From Nocardia alni (GTDB lineage: Bacteria; Actinomycetota; Actinomycetes; Mycobacteriales; Mycobacteriaceae): a stretch of 36,957 bases of DNA. Shown piece by piece: positions 24,173 through 32,640 of this stretch; within the stretch, counting starts at the first letter, position 1; every line of letters begins with the position of its first letter. Both the position numbers and the translations under genes were made by a program. The notes beneath the pieces are model-generated. The model worked only from the letters and a program-made list of their open reading frames with translations. It was not told where the DNA came from and made no database searches. The stretch lies in contig NZ_JAGPOX010000100.1 of assembly GCF_019038435.1 (NCBI RefSeq), positions 1-36,957 of the forward strand. The letters are read 5' to 3'.

Positions 24173-26902
24173 ATGGCGGGTGACGACGGCGAGGTGCCGG
24201 TTCGCTATCGCGGCGAACCGCCCCGCTATAGCGAGCGGGTGGTGGATCCGGAGAATCCGGTGCCGCCTCGGCGCGGATCGCGGCGCACGGACGAATGGGA
24301 CGTGGAGGCCTACACGCCCGGAGAGCCGCGTGCCGCCGATTGGGACGACGCGCCGATGCGCCCGCGCCGGGAGCCGCCCGGGACCGGACGCAAGCGGTCC
24401 GATTACCCGTCGATGGACTCGGAACCGGTGCGGGCGCCGCGGGGCGAGCGCCGCGGGGCGACGTCCACAGGCCGTGGGGCGCAGCGTGATTCGAGGAACA
24501 GGAACCAGTCGGAGACGGTGGCGCGGGAGCGCGGGACGGTCGCCGAGCCCGGTCCGGGGCCGGTGGGCCGGGACCCGGGACGCGAGCATGCGCCGGATTT
24601 CGCCCCGGTGGGCCCGGACGCCGCACCCATGGACCCCGCGGGTGTCGATCCGGTGGCTGCCGACTCCGCCTCGCGCGAACTCGGTACGCGCCTGGACCCG
24701 GTGGCGCCCGAGCAACTCGCGCTCGAATCCAGTTCTGTACAGGGACGATCCGCGGACCACGACGCGCAGGTGACGCCGTCCCCGGATACCGCCGACGACC
24801 GCACCGGCGCGGCTCGCGCGGCCAATGACCGAACCGGGAGAGGTCGTGAGGATATGCCGGACAGACACAACGGACAGCGGCAGCGTCCGCCGCAGCAGCC
24901 GACAGAGTGGTCCGGGTCGAACGCGCCGACCGATCGGCACTCGCTGGTCGATCCGAATGCCGTGTACGGCAACGGTTCCCGGCGTCAGCCGGACCGGGGA
25001 GAGCGCGCCGACGCCGCGCACCTGACCCGCAACCGAGCGCCGGCCTCCGAGCGCAACGGCCGCCGGGTGACCGATCGCAACGGTGAGCGCGTGCGCGGGA
25101 GTTCGCGCCGGGCGAGTGAGCGGGCGGCCGCCGCCGAGGCCACCGCTGCGGCGCGCAAGCGAAAGGGCAAGGCCGCCAAGCCGCGCAAGCAGGGTCCGTC
25201 GATTCTCGACGACATCACCCGCGCGCGGCTCGAGGCCGTCGCGCGCGAGGGCGCGGGCCTGCGCGCGGCGTGGGCGACCTTCCGCATCCGCACCGACGAT
25301 CTGCGCCGGATGAATGCCGCCGCGCGCACCGAAGGCGATCAACCAGACGGATTCGACCGTGCCACGGCGCAATTGACCGATCGTGGCTACGTCGGCGCGG
25401 GCGGCGGCCGGATGAACGTGGTGGGCCGGCCGGTCGAATACCGCGCCACCACCGCGCAGGTCGCGGGCCTGTGGCCCTGGTCGGTCGGTGCGGGCGCGCC
25501 GCTGATCGGCACCCCGCTCGGCTCGCATCTGCACACCGGCGCGCCCGTCTGCTTCGATCCGATGAACTGGTTCATGCGCGGCAGCTTCATTACCGCGCCG
25601 AGTCTTTTCGTGTTGGGCCTCAACGGTTTCGGCAAGTCCTCGCTGGTGCGCCGCATCGTGCTGGGCGGCATCGCCCAGGGCATCACCCCGCTCATCCTGG
25701 CCGACGTCAAACCCGACTACCGCCACATGATCGAGATGGTCGGCGGACAGGTCATCGACCTGGGTTACGGCCACGGCAAACTGAATCCGCTGGCCGGCGG
25801 TGTGCTCGGCCAGGTCGTGCCGCTGCTGGAAGATCTGCCCGCCTTGCAGATTCAGGTCACCCAGGAGCTGCGCGCCCGGCAGGTCACGCTGATCGCGGGC
25901 CTGGTCGAGCTGGTGCGCGGGGCGCGGGTGCGCGACTACGAGGAGACCCTGATCTCCACCGGGCTGAGCATTCTCTACCGCGAGGGCAGCGGGTTCGCCC
26001 CGGAGAGCCCGCCGATCATGGAGAATCTGCTCGACGTCATCGTGGCGGGCGGCGAGCAGTTGATGCTCGACGCGGGCGCCGACTCGGCGGACGAATACCT
26101 CGAGGCGATCAAGGGCCTGCGCCGCTCGCTGCGCGCCCTGACCCAGGGCCCCTTCGGCGCGATCTTCAACGGGCAGACCACGACCCCGATCGATACGACC
26201 GCGGTCGCGGTGTGCATCGACGTGTCGCACATCCCCACTGGCGACAAGAAGCTCAAGGCCGCGGTGATGTTGTCCTGCTGGGCCGACGGTTTCGCGTCCG
26301 TGGAGGCCGCGCACGTGCTGGCCGACGCCGACCTGGGCGCGCAGCGCTACTTCCAGGTCGTGATGGACGAGCTGTGGCAGGTGCTGGGGCTGGGCGATTT
26401 CATGGTCGACCGGGTCGACGAGCTGACCCGTCTGCAGCGCGGCCTGGCCACCTCGCTGATCATGATCAGCCACACCATCAAGGACCTGCAGTCACTGGGC
26501 TCCGAGGCCGCCATCGCCAAGGCGATCGGTTTCCTGGAGCGAGCTCGCGCGAAGATCTTCGGCGCGCTGCCGCCCGAGGAGATCAAGCGGCTGGATTCGA
26601 CGGTTCCCTTCACATCGGCCGAGGAGGAAATGGTGACCGGATGGTCTGCGCCCCAGGCGTTGACGGGTGAGGCGCTCAAGCCCGGCCAGGCCCGCCCGCC
26701 CGCACCCGGCACCGGCAAATTCCTGCTGAAGATCGGCGAGGATCGCCGGCCGGGCATACCGTTCCACATGGAGTTCACGCCCTCGGAGAGGGAGAGCGGA
26801 ATCCACGAAACCAACCAGCGTTTCAGCGAATTCACCGAATCCACTGCCCGCCGCGATGGCGACTCCACCGGCGGCGAGGGTGACGAGGGGAGTGCCGCGT
26901 GA
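24173..26902 (+). CDS. VirB4/TraC-like secretion ATPase with long disordered N-terminus
   Basis: A 909-residue ATPase that should power assembly of, or transport through, the type IV-like system. Residues 1 to about 325 are low-complexity, rich in R, D, P, G and A, probably disordered. The HerA/VirB4-type core carries Walker A GLNGFGKSS (482-490, lysine 488) and Walker B VVMDELWQ (D732, E733). Further conserved stretches follow, such as LIMISHTIKDLQ, which resembles the VirB4 sensor region. ATG 24173 lies 6 bases after the SCO6880-family stop. The long N-terminal tail is unusual for VirB4 and parallels the disordered cytoplasmic region of the first gene of the locus. Confidence 0.85.
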   Translation: MAGDDGEVPVRYRGEPPRYSERVVDPENPVPPRRGSRRTDEWDVEAYTPGEPRAADWDDAPMRPRREPPGTGRKRSDYPSMDSEPVRAPRGERRGATSTGRGAQRDSRNRNQSETVARERGTVAEPGPGPVGRDPGREHAPDFAPVGPDAAPMDPAGVDPVAADSASRELGTRLDPVAPEQLALESSSVQGRSADHDAQVTPSPDTADDRTGAARAANDRTGRGREDMPDRHNGQRQRPPQQPTEWSGSNAPTDRHSLVDPNAVYGNGSRRQPDRGERADAAHLTRNRAPASERNGRRVTDRNGERVRGSSRRASERAAAAEATAAARKRKGKAAKPRKQGPSILDDITRARLEAVAREGAGLRAAWATFRIRTDDLRRMNAAARTEGDQPDGFDRATAQLTDRGYVGAGGGRMNVVGRPVEYRATTAQVAGLWPWSVGAGAPLIGTPLGSHLHTGAPVCFDPMNWFMRGSFITAPSLFVLGLNGFGKSSLVRRIVLGGIAQGITPLILADVKPDYRHMIEMVGGQVIDLGYGHGKLNPLAGGVLGQVVPLLEDLPALQIQVTQELRARQVTLIAGLVELVRGARVRDYEETLISTGLSILYREGSGFAPESPPIMENLLDVIVAGGEQLMLDAGADSADEYLEAIKGLRRSLRALTQGPFGAIFNGQTTTPIDTTAVAVCIDVSHIPTGDKKLKAAVMLSCWADGFASVEAAHVLADADLGAQRYFQVVMDELWQVLGLGDFMVDRVDELTRLQRGLATSLIMISHTIKDLQSLGSEAAIAKAIGFLERARAKIFGALPPEEIKRLDSTVPFTSAEEEMVTGWSAPQALTGEALKPGQARPPAPGTGKFLLKIGEDRRPGIPFHMEFTPSERESGIHETNQRFSEFTESTARRDGDSTGGEGDEGSAA

Positions 26903-26936
26903 GAGGCAGCCACGGTCGGTTAGGGAGGTTGGCCGT

Positions 26937-27245
26937 ATGATGCCGCACAGGTCGTATCGACGAGTGTCACCGCAGGTGCGCCAGGCCGCGGTCCAGCAGG
27001 TGGTCGCGTTGACGGGCAAGCTGCGCAGCGAATCCGAGGCATGCCGGGTGGTGGCCGAGCAGATCGGCGTGCACACCAATTCGGTGCGCAACTGGGTCCG
27101 CGCGGCCGAGGGCCCGGGCCTGGATCGCATGGACGCGGGCGCGCTGCGCCGCAAAGTGGCCCTGCTGCAACAACAACTGGCGGCCGCCGCGGAAATGAAC
27201 CGCACCCTCGTCGAAACCCTCAACGACAACAAACGTCTCACGTGA
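26937..27245 (+). CDS. IS3/IS911 OrfA-like HTH protein without an OrfB partner
   Basis: A 102-residue basic protein. The first 60 residues match the helix-turn-helix of IS3-type transposase OrfA (VSPQVRQAAVQQVVAL...; AEQIGVHTNSVRNWVR), and the rest is a leucine/glutamine coiled coil (LRRKVALLQQQLAAAAEMN). No integrase-core OrfB and no terminal inverted repeats flank it. The ATG at 26937 has AGGGAGG 8 bases upstream, and the gene sits cleanly between two secretion genes on the same strand. It looks like a co-opted DNA-binding protein, perhaps a regulator of the locus, rather than an active insertion sequence. Confidence 0.7.
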   Translation: MMPHRSYRRVSPQVRQAAVQQVVALTGKLRSESEACRVVAEQIGVHTNSVRNWVRAAEGPGLDRMDAGALRRKVALLQQQLAAAAEMNRTLVETLNDNKRLT

Positions 27246-27271
27246 GCGCTGTTTTTCCGCGAAAAGGAAAG

Positions 27272-27300
27272 CCGTGATCACACGCGGGTGTGGATCACGG
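27272..27300. promoter_or_regulatory. Hairpin before the cell-wall hydrolase gene
   Basis: CCGTGATC (27272-27279) and GATCACGG (27293-27300), perfect 8-bp arms, extendable by three pairs past a bulged A. Just upstream, TTTTC-CGC-GAAAA (27253-27265) is a second dyad. These follow the HTH gene and precede GTG 27333, so they may end one transcript or be the HTH protein's own target. Confidence 0.45.
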
Positions 27301-27332
27301 CAGTCGGCACGCCAGGATGACGGGGTGGGCGT

Positions 27333-29138
27333 GTGCTGAACGTCAAATCCTGGTTGTGGATGGGGCTGGGCAGTGTGATCGCGTTGCTCGCACTGGTGAT
27401 CGTGATCGTGCTGCCGTCCTCCGAGGACGATTGCGCGGATCAGCAGACGGTGTCCAGTACCGCGCCCACCTCCGGTGGCAGCGGGCTGTCGGGTGAGGCG
27501 GCGCCCTCGGGCGGTGCGCCGGATACGGCCGCTCCCGGTGCGTCGATATCGAATGCGCCGGCCGCGGCGCCGAGTGTGCCCAGGACGTACGGGCCACCGA
27601 TTCCCGGGCGGGCCACGAACTCTCCGAACGGGGCGAATCAGCCTGCTGCGGGAGGCATTACACAAGGTCCGCCGAATGCGCCCGCGGCGCTGGTGAATCC
27701 GGGGCCGACCGCGCCGGGTTCGGGGGATCCGCTCGCGCCGATCCGGCGGGTCTGGCCGCTGCCCGCCGGAACCTTCCACGTCACCGATCCGTTCGGTGCG
27801 CGCGGCGGCACGCATATGGGTGTGGACTTCGGCGCCCCGGACGGTACGCCCATCTACTCCGTGGCCGACGGCACCGTCGTGGCCGCCGGTCCGGCCTCGG
27901 GATTCGGGAACTGGATCGTCATCGACTCCACCGACGTCAACGGGCGCCCCTTCTCCGCGGTGTACGGGCACGAATGGACCAGCGGCGTGCGGGTGCAGGT
28001 GGGGCAGCGGGTCCGGGCGGGACAGCAGATCGGCGCGGTCGGCTCGGCGGGCGAATCCTCGGGCCCGCACCTGCATTTCGAGATCGTCCCGGGCGGCCGG
28101 CTGACCGGCGGGACCCAGATCGATCCGCTGCCCTGGCTGGACGGTGCGCCCACCCCGCAGGCCGGTGGCGCCTACCCGAATTCGGTGGATCCGTTGTGCG
28201 TCCGCGGTTTCGGCACCGCGGGAGGTGCGCTCGCGCCGGGCAAGGTGCCGCCCGAACTCGAAATCTGGTATCGCCGTGCGGGTTCGATCTGCCCGGAGAT
28301 CACACCGTCGATCCTGGCCGCGCAGGGACGGCAGGAGTCGGGCTTCCAGCGCGGACTGACCTCCCCGGCCGGGGCCGAGGGCCTGGCCCAATTCCTGCCC
28401 GGCACAGCGGCCGAGACCGATCCCGACGACGGCAAGCCGTATCTGCTCGACGTGGACGGCAGGGGCTCGCCGAGCCTGTGGGACGACGGCGACTCGATCA
28501 TCGCGCAGGGCCGCTACATGTGCGCGCTGGCGCACGAGATCGAGGGCTGGGAGCGGCAGGGCAAGGTGCACGGCGAAGTGGTGCCGCTCACGCTGGCCGC
28601 CTACAACGCCGGTGCGGGCGCGGTGCTCGCCTCGGGCGGCATGCCCGATCAGGTGGCCGCGCATTTCACCGAGACCCAGCCGTACGTCGCGAACATCCTG
28701 GCGATGGAACCGTCCTACCGGGCGGCCGGTTCGGAGGGCCGATTCGAGCCCGGGACCTCCGAGGGTTCCGGCGGCGACGCGGTCGTGCAGGCGGGGGAGC
28801 AGTGGCTCGGCACCCCGTACGTGTGGGGCGGCGGCGGTCCGGGCGGGCCGACCTCCGGCGGCCTGGACGGTCCGGGCCTGACCTCGGCGGCGGTCTTCGC
28901 GGCCTCCTCGGGCCGAATCAACCTGCCGCGCACCGCCGAACAGCAGTGGGAGATGGGCGAGGAGGTGACGCTGTCCCAGGCGCGGCCCGGCGATCTGGTG
29001 TTCTCCCGCTTCGGCCGGCGCGGTCCCGCGGAGGTGGGGATCTACATGGGCGGCGGCACGATGCTGCGCGCCGCCGATCCATCGGGTGTCAGCAAGGCGC
29101 CGATTCCGGGCGATGTTCGGTTGCGGAGGATGCTGTGA
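27333..29138 (+). CDS. Three-domain cell-wall hydrolase: M23, lytic transglycosylase-like, degenerate NlpC/P60
   Basis: A 601-residue envelope protein, probably opening peptidoglycan for the secretion machine. An N-terminal membrane helix (about residues 7-28) and a proline/alanine-rich linker precede an M23 metallopeptidase domain with H161-x3-D165 and H246-L-H248. Next is a lysozyme-like/SLT domain with catalytic-type E335 in RQESGF and the AYNAGAGAV motif. The third domain has the NlpC/P60 outline (WLGTPYVWGGGG ... VGIYMGGG), but the D-C-S-G-L active site reads D-G-P-G-L (glycine at 513 for cysteine) and the histidine before VGIY is E567. The last domain should therefore be inactive. GTG 27333 is the start; the stop overlaps the next gene (GTGA). 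Confidence 0.85.
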   Translation: MLNVKSWLWMGLGSVIALLALVIVIVLPSSEDDCADQQTVSSTAPTSGGSGLSGEAAPSGGAPDTAAPGASISNAPAAAPSVPRTYGPPIPGRATNSPNGANQPAAGGITQGPPNAPAALVNPGPTAPGSGDPLAPIRRVWPLPAGTFHVTDPFGARGGTHMGVDFGAPDGTPIYSVADGTVVAAGPASGFGNWIVIDSTDVNGRPFSAVYGHEWTSGVRVQVGQRVRAGQQIGAVGSAGESSGPHLHFEIVPGGRLTGGTQIDPLPWLDGAPTPQAGGAYPNSVDPLCVRGFGTAGGALAPGKVPPELEIWYRRAGSICPEITPSILAAQGRQESGFQRGLTSPAGAEGLAQFLPGTAAETDPDDGKPYLLDVDGRGSPSLWDDGDSIIAQGRYMCALAHEIEGWERQGKVHGEVVPLTLAAYNAGAGAVLASGGMPDQVAAHFTETQPYVANILAMEPSYRAAGSEGRFEPGTSEGSGGDAVVQAGEQWLGTPYVWGGGGPGGPTSGGLDGPGLTSAAVFAASSGRINLPRTAEQQWEMGEEVTLSQARPGDLVFSRFGRRGPAEVGIYMGGGTMLRAADPSGVSKAPIPGDVRLRRML

Positions 29139-29791
29139 ATACTGGACACGCCGGGCATGACGACTCGCCGGTAGCTGCGAACTGTCGGTCTCGCCGGATA
29201 GCCTGGAGGGAGCGCTTGGGAATCCTGGGTGGCAAGGCTCCGAGGTCCGTCCGATATGTGAATGTGGTGGTGATACTGGTGGTGGGCATCGCGGTATCGA
29301 CCGCCGCGTGCGGTGGTGGCAGTTCGAGTTCGGATTCGGTGCAGGCGCCGACCTCCACCGTCCGGCCGCTCGAGGCCGCCCCGGCGCCGGATCCGAGCAC
29401 CCCCGACGGCGTCGCGGTCGCGGCGCTGAAGGAGATCTACACCTGGTATCCGGCGCGCGAGTCGCAGGGCTCATCGCTCCAGCGTGCGCAGAAGTGGCTG
29501 GGCCCCAGCCTGATTCGCGCACTCGACACGCCGCCGAGCCCGAACGAGACGCCGGGCACCTCGCTGCAGTGGGCGCAGTGGGCCCAGGCCGGCGCGACGG
29601 TGCGGGCCTTCGCCTTCGCCTCGGACGAGACGGCGCCGCCCAGCGCCGATCCCGACCATCAGCAGTACAAGATCGGAATCGAGCAGACCGTCGTCTATCC
29701 CGACGGCCACAACGAGTCGCTGCCACCCACGACGGTCATCGCCACCGTCGTGCGCACTCCCAGCGGCTGGCGGCTCGACGGATTCCGCTGA
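29135..29791 (+). CDS. Membrane-anchored or lipoprotein NTF2/VirB8-like protein
   Basis: A 218-residue protein with a basic 40-residue head, a hydrophobic helix at about 42-58 and a lipobox-like STAAC with cysteine 59 at its end. A linker follows, then a compact domain of about 130 residues whose pattern (alanine-rich helix with YTWYPARES, then beta strands ending GWRLDGF) resembles NTF2-like/VirB8 folds. If the true start is internal (TTG 29216 or GTG 29259) it would be a standard lipoprotein. GTG 29135 is supported by GGAGGA 4 bases upstream and the GTGA overlap with the hydrolase gene. Function within the machine is inferred from context. Confidence 0.62.
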   Translation: MNTGHAGHDDSPVAANCRSRRIAWRERLGILGGKAPRSVRYVNVVVILVVGIAVSTAACGGGSSSSDSVQAPTSTVRPLEAAPAPDPSTPDGVAVAALKEIYTWYPARESQGSSLQRAQKWLGPSLIRALDTPPSPNETPGTSLQWAQWAQAGATVRAFAFASDETAPPSADPDHQQYKIGIEQTVVYPDGHNESLPPTTVIATVVRTPSGWRLDGFR

Positions 29792-29826
29792 GCGGCAACC
29801 ACATAACGCATCACCAGGAGGCGGAC

Positions 29827-31689
29827 ATGGCGAAGAAGAAGGTGCAGGACCCGGCCGTACCGGGCCCCGACGTCACCCTGTATATGATCTACTTCGGGTT
29901 CGCGGTCCTCGGAACCCTGTGGGTGGCGCTGCAACTGGGCAATCTCCTGTCCTCCACCAAGCAGAACATCCCGATCAACCCGATCGCGATCGCGATCGCG
30001 CTGGTGAAGGGCAAGCTGCACTGGCCCTTCCCGTCGACGCTGATCGTGCTCTTGGTGATCTTGGCGGTGATCGCGTATGTGATGATTCGGAAGGAACTCG
30101 CGAAGCGCCGTAGTAAGGGCGTACTCGCGGTCGACGCCAAAGCGCAACATATGGGCCAGGGCGGGGCTATCGCCGCGCTGACCGAGAAGGGTGTGCGCGA
30201 GAAGGCCACCCAGCTCGATGTTTCACTGGGCTACAACGATTCGCCCGGCGTCCCGATCGGCATCTCTGTCGCCGAGGGTATCCCGTTGTACGGCTCCTAC
30301 GAGGATCTGCATCTGGATATCTGGGGTCCGCGTCAGGGCAAGTCCACCTCGCGGGTGATTCCGGCGATCCTGTCTGCGATAGGCCCGGTGATCGCGACCT
30401 CGAACAAGCGCGATGTTGTCGACGCGACGCGTGGTGTAAGGGAGCGTAAGGGCGATCCACGCTACGTCTACGTCTTCGATCCCCAGGGCGTGGCCATGGG
30501 GCCGGAGGAGACGGTTACCTGGTATTGGGATCCGCTGCGTTGGGTGGACGCGCGGCGGCCAGGCTGTGAGATGCGTGCGGCGCAGCTGGCCGGCCACTTC
30601 GCCGACGCCGACAGCGGCAGCGATTCCAAGGGTGACGCCTATTTCGATACCGAGGCCGAGGACCTGCTGGCGAGCCTGTTTTTGGCCGCGGCGGTGGCGC
30701 AGCAGCCGATCGTGCAGGTATGGGAGTGGGTCACCAACTCTCGTAATCCGGAGCCTATCGAGGTTCTGCGTCAGGCCACGTCCTACTGGCAATCCGCCGA
30801 CTTGAGCCTGACGGCGTCGAGTCTGTCCGCGCAGTACAACACCGACGAGCGCACCAAGAGCGGCATCTTCGGTACGGCCAAGAAGATGATCGGCTGCCTG
30901 AAGATGTCCAATGTGCATCCGTGGATCACGCCGGGCGGTGACCGATATGAATTCGACGAGCTGGAATTTCTCGAACGCAACGGCACGTTGTACAGCCTCT
31001 CGCTGGAGGGTCGCGGTTCGGCTGCTCCGCTGGTCAGTGCACTGACCGCAGCCGTGATCGATGTGGCGATGCGCCAGGCGACCCAAATGCCGCACGGGCG
31101 GCTGCGGGTGCCGCTGCTCGCGGTACTGGACGAGGCCGCGAACGTGGTGCGCTGGAAGGATCTTCCCAAGCAATACAGCCATTTCGGCTCGCGCGGCATC
31201 GTCGTGATGACCGTTCTGCAATCGTGGGCGCAAGGCGCACGATGCTGGGGCGAGGACGGCATGGCGGCGCTGTGGTCGGCGGCAAACATTAAGGTCCTGG
31301 GCAGCGGCATCGACGACACCAAATTCCTCACCGAACGGTCGGAGGTCATCGGAGACTATGACTCGATCTCCCAGTCGATGTCGGAATCCAAGGGAGGCAA
31401 GAGTTATTCACGCTCGCTCGGCTCGTCGCGCACCTTCAACGTCAACGCCTTGGTCACCCTGCCGCGTGGGCGCATCATCGTGTTCACCTCGGCTGCTCCG
31501 GCCGTCCTGGTCCGCACCATCCCCTGGTGGGAGGGCGAGTACGATAGCGAAGTTCGCGCGTCGCTCGAGCGCTACGAGCCCGGTGCTCGCCGCACTACCA
31601 CGATGAGCGATCTCGTTCAGGAGCGTGAGCTCGCCCCGGCGAATCAGCCGGACCAGTACGGACAACCGCAGGAGGTTCAGCCCCTGTGA
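29827..31689 (+). CDS. VirD4/TraG-family type IV coupling ATPase
   Basis: A 620-residue membrane-bound hexameric-type ATPase that would select substrates and hand them to the channel. Two N-terminal helices (about residues 18-38 and 65-85) precede the core, with Walker A GPRQGKST (lysine 172) and Walker B LLAVLDEAANV (D435, E436). A TraG-like C-terminal part with SLGSSRTFNVNALVTLPRGRIIVF and a polar tail follows. ATG 29827 is set by AGGAGG 4-5 bases upstream. In conjugation systems this protein links a relaxase to the channel, but no relaxase is encoded here, so its substrate may be protein. Confidence 0.88.
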   Translation: MAKKKVQDPAVPGPDVTLYMIYFGFAVLGTLWVALQLGNLLSSTKQNIPINPIAIAIALVKGKLHWPFPSTLIVLLVILAVIAYVMIRKELAKRRSKGVLAVDAKAQHMGQGGAIAALTEKGVREKATQLDVSLGYNDSPGVPIGISVAEGIPLYGSYEDLHLDIWGPRQGKSTSRVIPAILSAIGPVIATSNKRDVVDATRGVRERKGDPRYVYVFDPQGVAMGPEETVTWYWDPLRWVDARRPGCEMRAAQLAGHFADADSGSDSKGDAYFDTEAEDLLASLFLAAAVAQQPIVQVWEWVTNSRNPEPIEVLRQATSYWQSADLSLTASSLSAQYNTDERTKSGIFGTAKKMIGCLKMSNVHPWITPGGDRYEFDELEFLERNGTLYSLSLEGRGSAAPLVSALTAAVIDVAMRQATQMPHGRLRVPLLAVLDEAANVVRWKDLPKQYSHFGSRGIVVMTVLQSWAQGARCWGEDGMAALWSAANIKVLGSGIDDTKFLTERSEVIGDYDSISQSMSESKGGKSYSRSLGSSRTFNVNALVTLPRGRIIVFTSAAPAVLVRTIPWWEGEYDSEVRASLERYEPGARRTTTMSDLVQERELAPANQPDQYGQPQEVQPL

Positions 31690-31732
31690 TGGATTGTGGT
31701 ACAGGAATCATGGGCGTTAGCGAGGTGGATCG

Positions 31733-32515
31733 GTGACGCAACCGGAGGAGTCGACGCCCACGCACTTCAGAAACGTCGCGGCTTTCGTCGACGAGTACCT
31801 GCGCTACATTTATCAGCGGCAGGTCACCGATACCACTGACGCCGTGTGGTGCCCGGAATGGTGGAAGCACACCGAGGCGGTCGTCCGGCTGGACTCGCTC
31901 TGGCGGGCATGGGAGCACTACCGATTGAGGGAGACCACCGGCCTTAGTATCTGGTTCACCGACCATGCTGATCCGCACATGACCAAGCTGCTCGACCCTT
32001 CTGGTCCGTTCAAGTACTGCAACGCGCGTCATGGACATCGCCAGTTGTTGGCGCCACTACCGCTGACTTCTCCGCCACGGGAGGTCTTCGACTGGATGGC
32101 GCCGTTGACACCTCCGTTGCCGGAGAGTTCCAAGGAGAAGGAACCTGTCGACAGGGTCTACGCATCGGTGGTCGAATTCGTAGAGAACTACTTGAGCGTG
32201 ACCTATCAGCGTCAGGTCACCGATACCACCGAAACTGTTTGGTGTCCGGAGTGGTGGCGGCACCCCGAGGCGATCATTCGGCTCGATTCACTGTGGCGGG
32301 CATGGGAATTCTTCCGGCAGAAAGCTCCGGTGGGCCTCAGCGAGTGGTTCCTGACCCTGGCCGACCCGCAGATGAAGCAGCTGTTGGACCCGCGCGGCCC
32401 GTTCCGCTATTGCAGCGCACGGCATGGGCATAAGGAACTACTCACCCCGCTACCGTCAGCAGTCAGTCCGGGAATGTTCACCGATCCGGACGACGCCAGG
32501 GACTACCGGGTCTGA
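31733..32515 (+). CDS. Tandem DUF4913 protein
   Basis: A 260-residue soluble protein made of two homologous halves of about 100 residues. Both contain YQRQVTDTT, VWCPEWW, RLDSLWRAWE and a C-terminal FxYCxARHGH segment. This is the DUF4913 domain, common in actinobacterial plasmids and conjugative elements, function unknown. The invariant tryptophans, paired cysteines and histidines could suit a metal site. Halves are about 55-60% identical by eye, so the duplication is old but recognisable in the DNA too. GTG 31733 follows GAGGTGGA. It lies 43 bases after the coupling ATPase gene and is the last gene on this strand before a strong terminator; it could be a substrate or accessory factor of the system. 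Confidence 0.8.
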   Translation: MTQPEESTPTHFRNVAAFVDEYLRYIYQRQVTDTTDAVWCPEWWKHTEAVVRLDSLWRAWEHYRLRETTGLSIWFTDHADPHMTKLLDPSGPFKYCNARHGHRQLLAPLPLTSPPREVFDWMAPLTPPLPESSKEKEPVDRVYASVVEFVENYLSVTYQRQVTDTTETVWCPEWWRHPEAIIRLDSLWRAWEFFRQKAPVGLSEWFLTLADPQMKQLLDPRGPFRYCSARHGHKELLTPLPSAVSPGMFTDPDDARDYRV

Positions 32516-32524
32516 TCGAATACC

Positions 32525-32555
32525 CCTGTGCGGCTGGCATTGCCAGCCGCACAGG
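32525..32555. terminator. Strong bidirectional terminator
   Basis: Perfect 14-bp inverted repeat, CCTGTGCGGCTGGC (32525-32538) and GCCAGCCGCACAGG (32542-32555), with a 3-base loop. It lies between convergent genes ending at 32515 and 32641, and so should stop transcription from both sides. Confidence 0.9.
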
Positions 32556-32640
32556 ATTAGGAGTGCGGTCGCACCACTGACGGCACTCCTTGCCGCCACT
32601 GGTCGAGCAACAGCCTTCGACGTACCCGTAACACCAAAGT

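Noticed and set aside
22934..26473. 1179-codon minus-strand open frame
   Set aside because: Arginine/histidine-rich shadow of the SCO6880-family and VirB4-like genes, with no domain features of its own.
26937..27245. Active insertion sequence
   Set aside because: Only an OrfA-like HTH domain is present; no DDE-type OrfB, terminal inverted repeats or target duplication seen.
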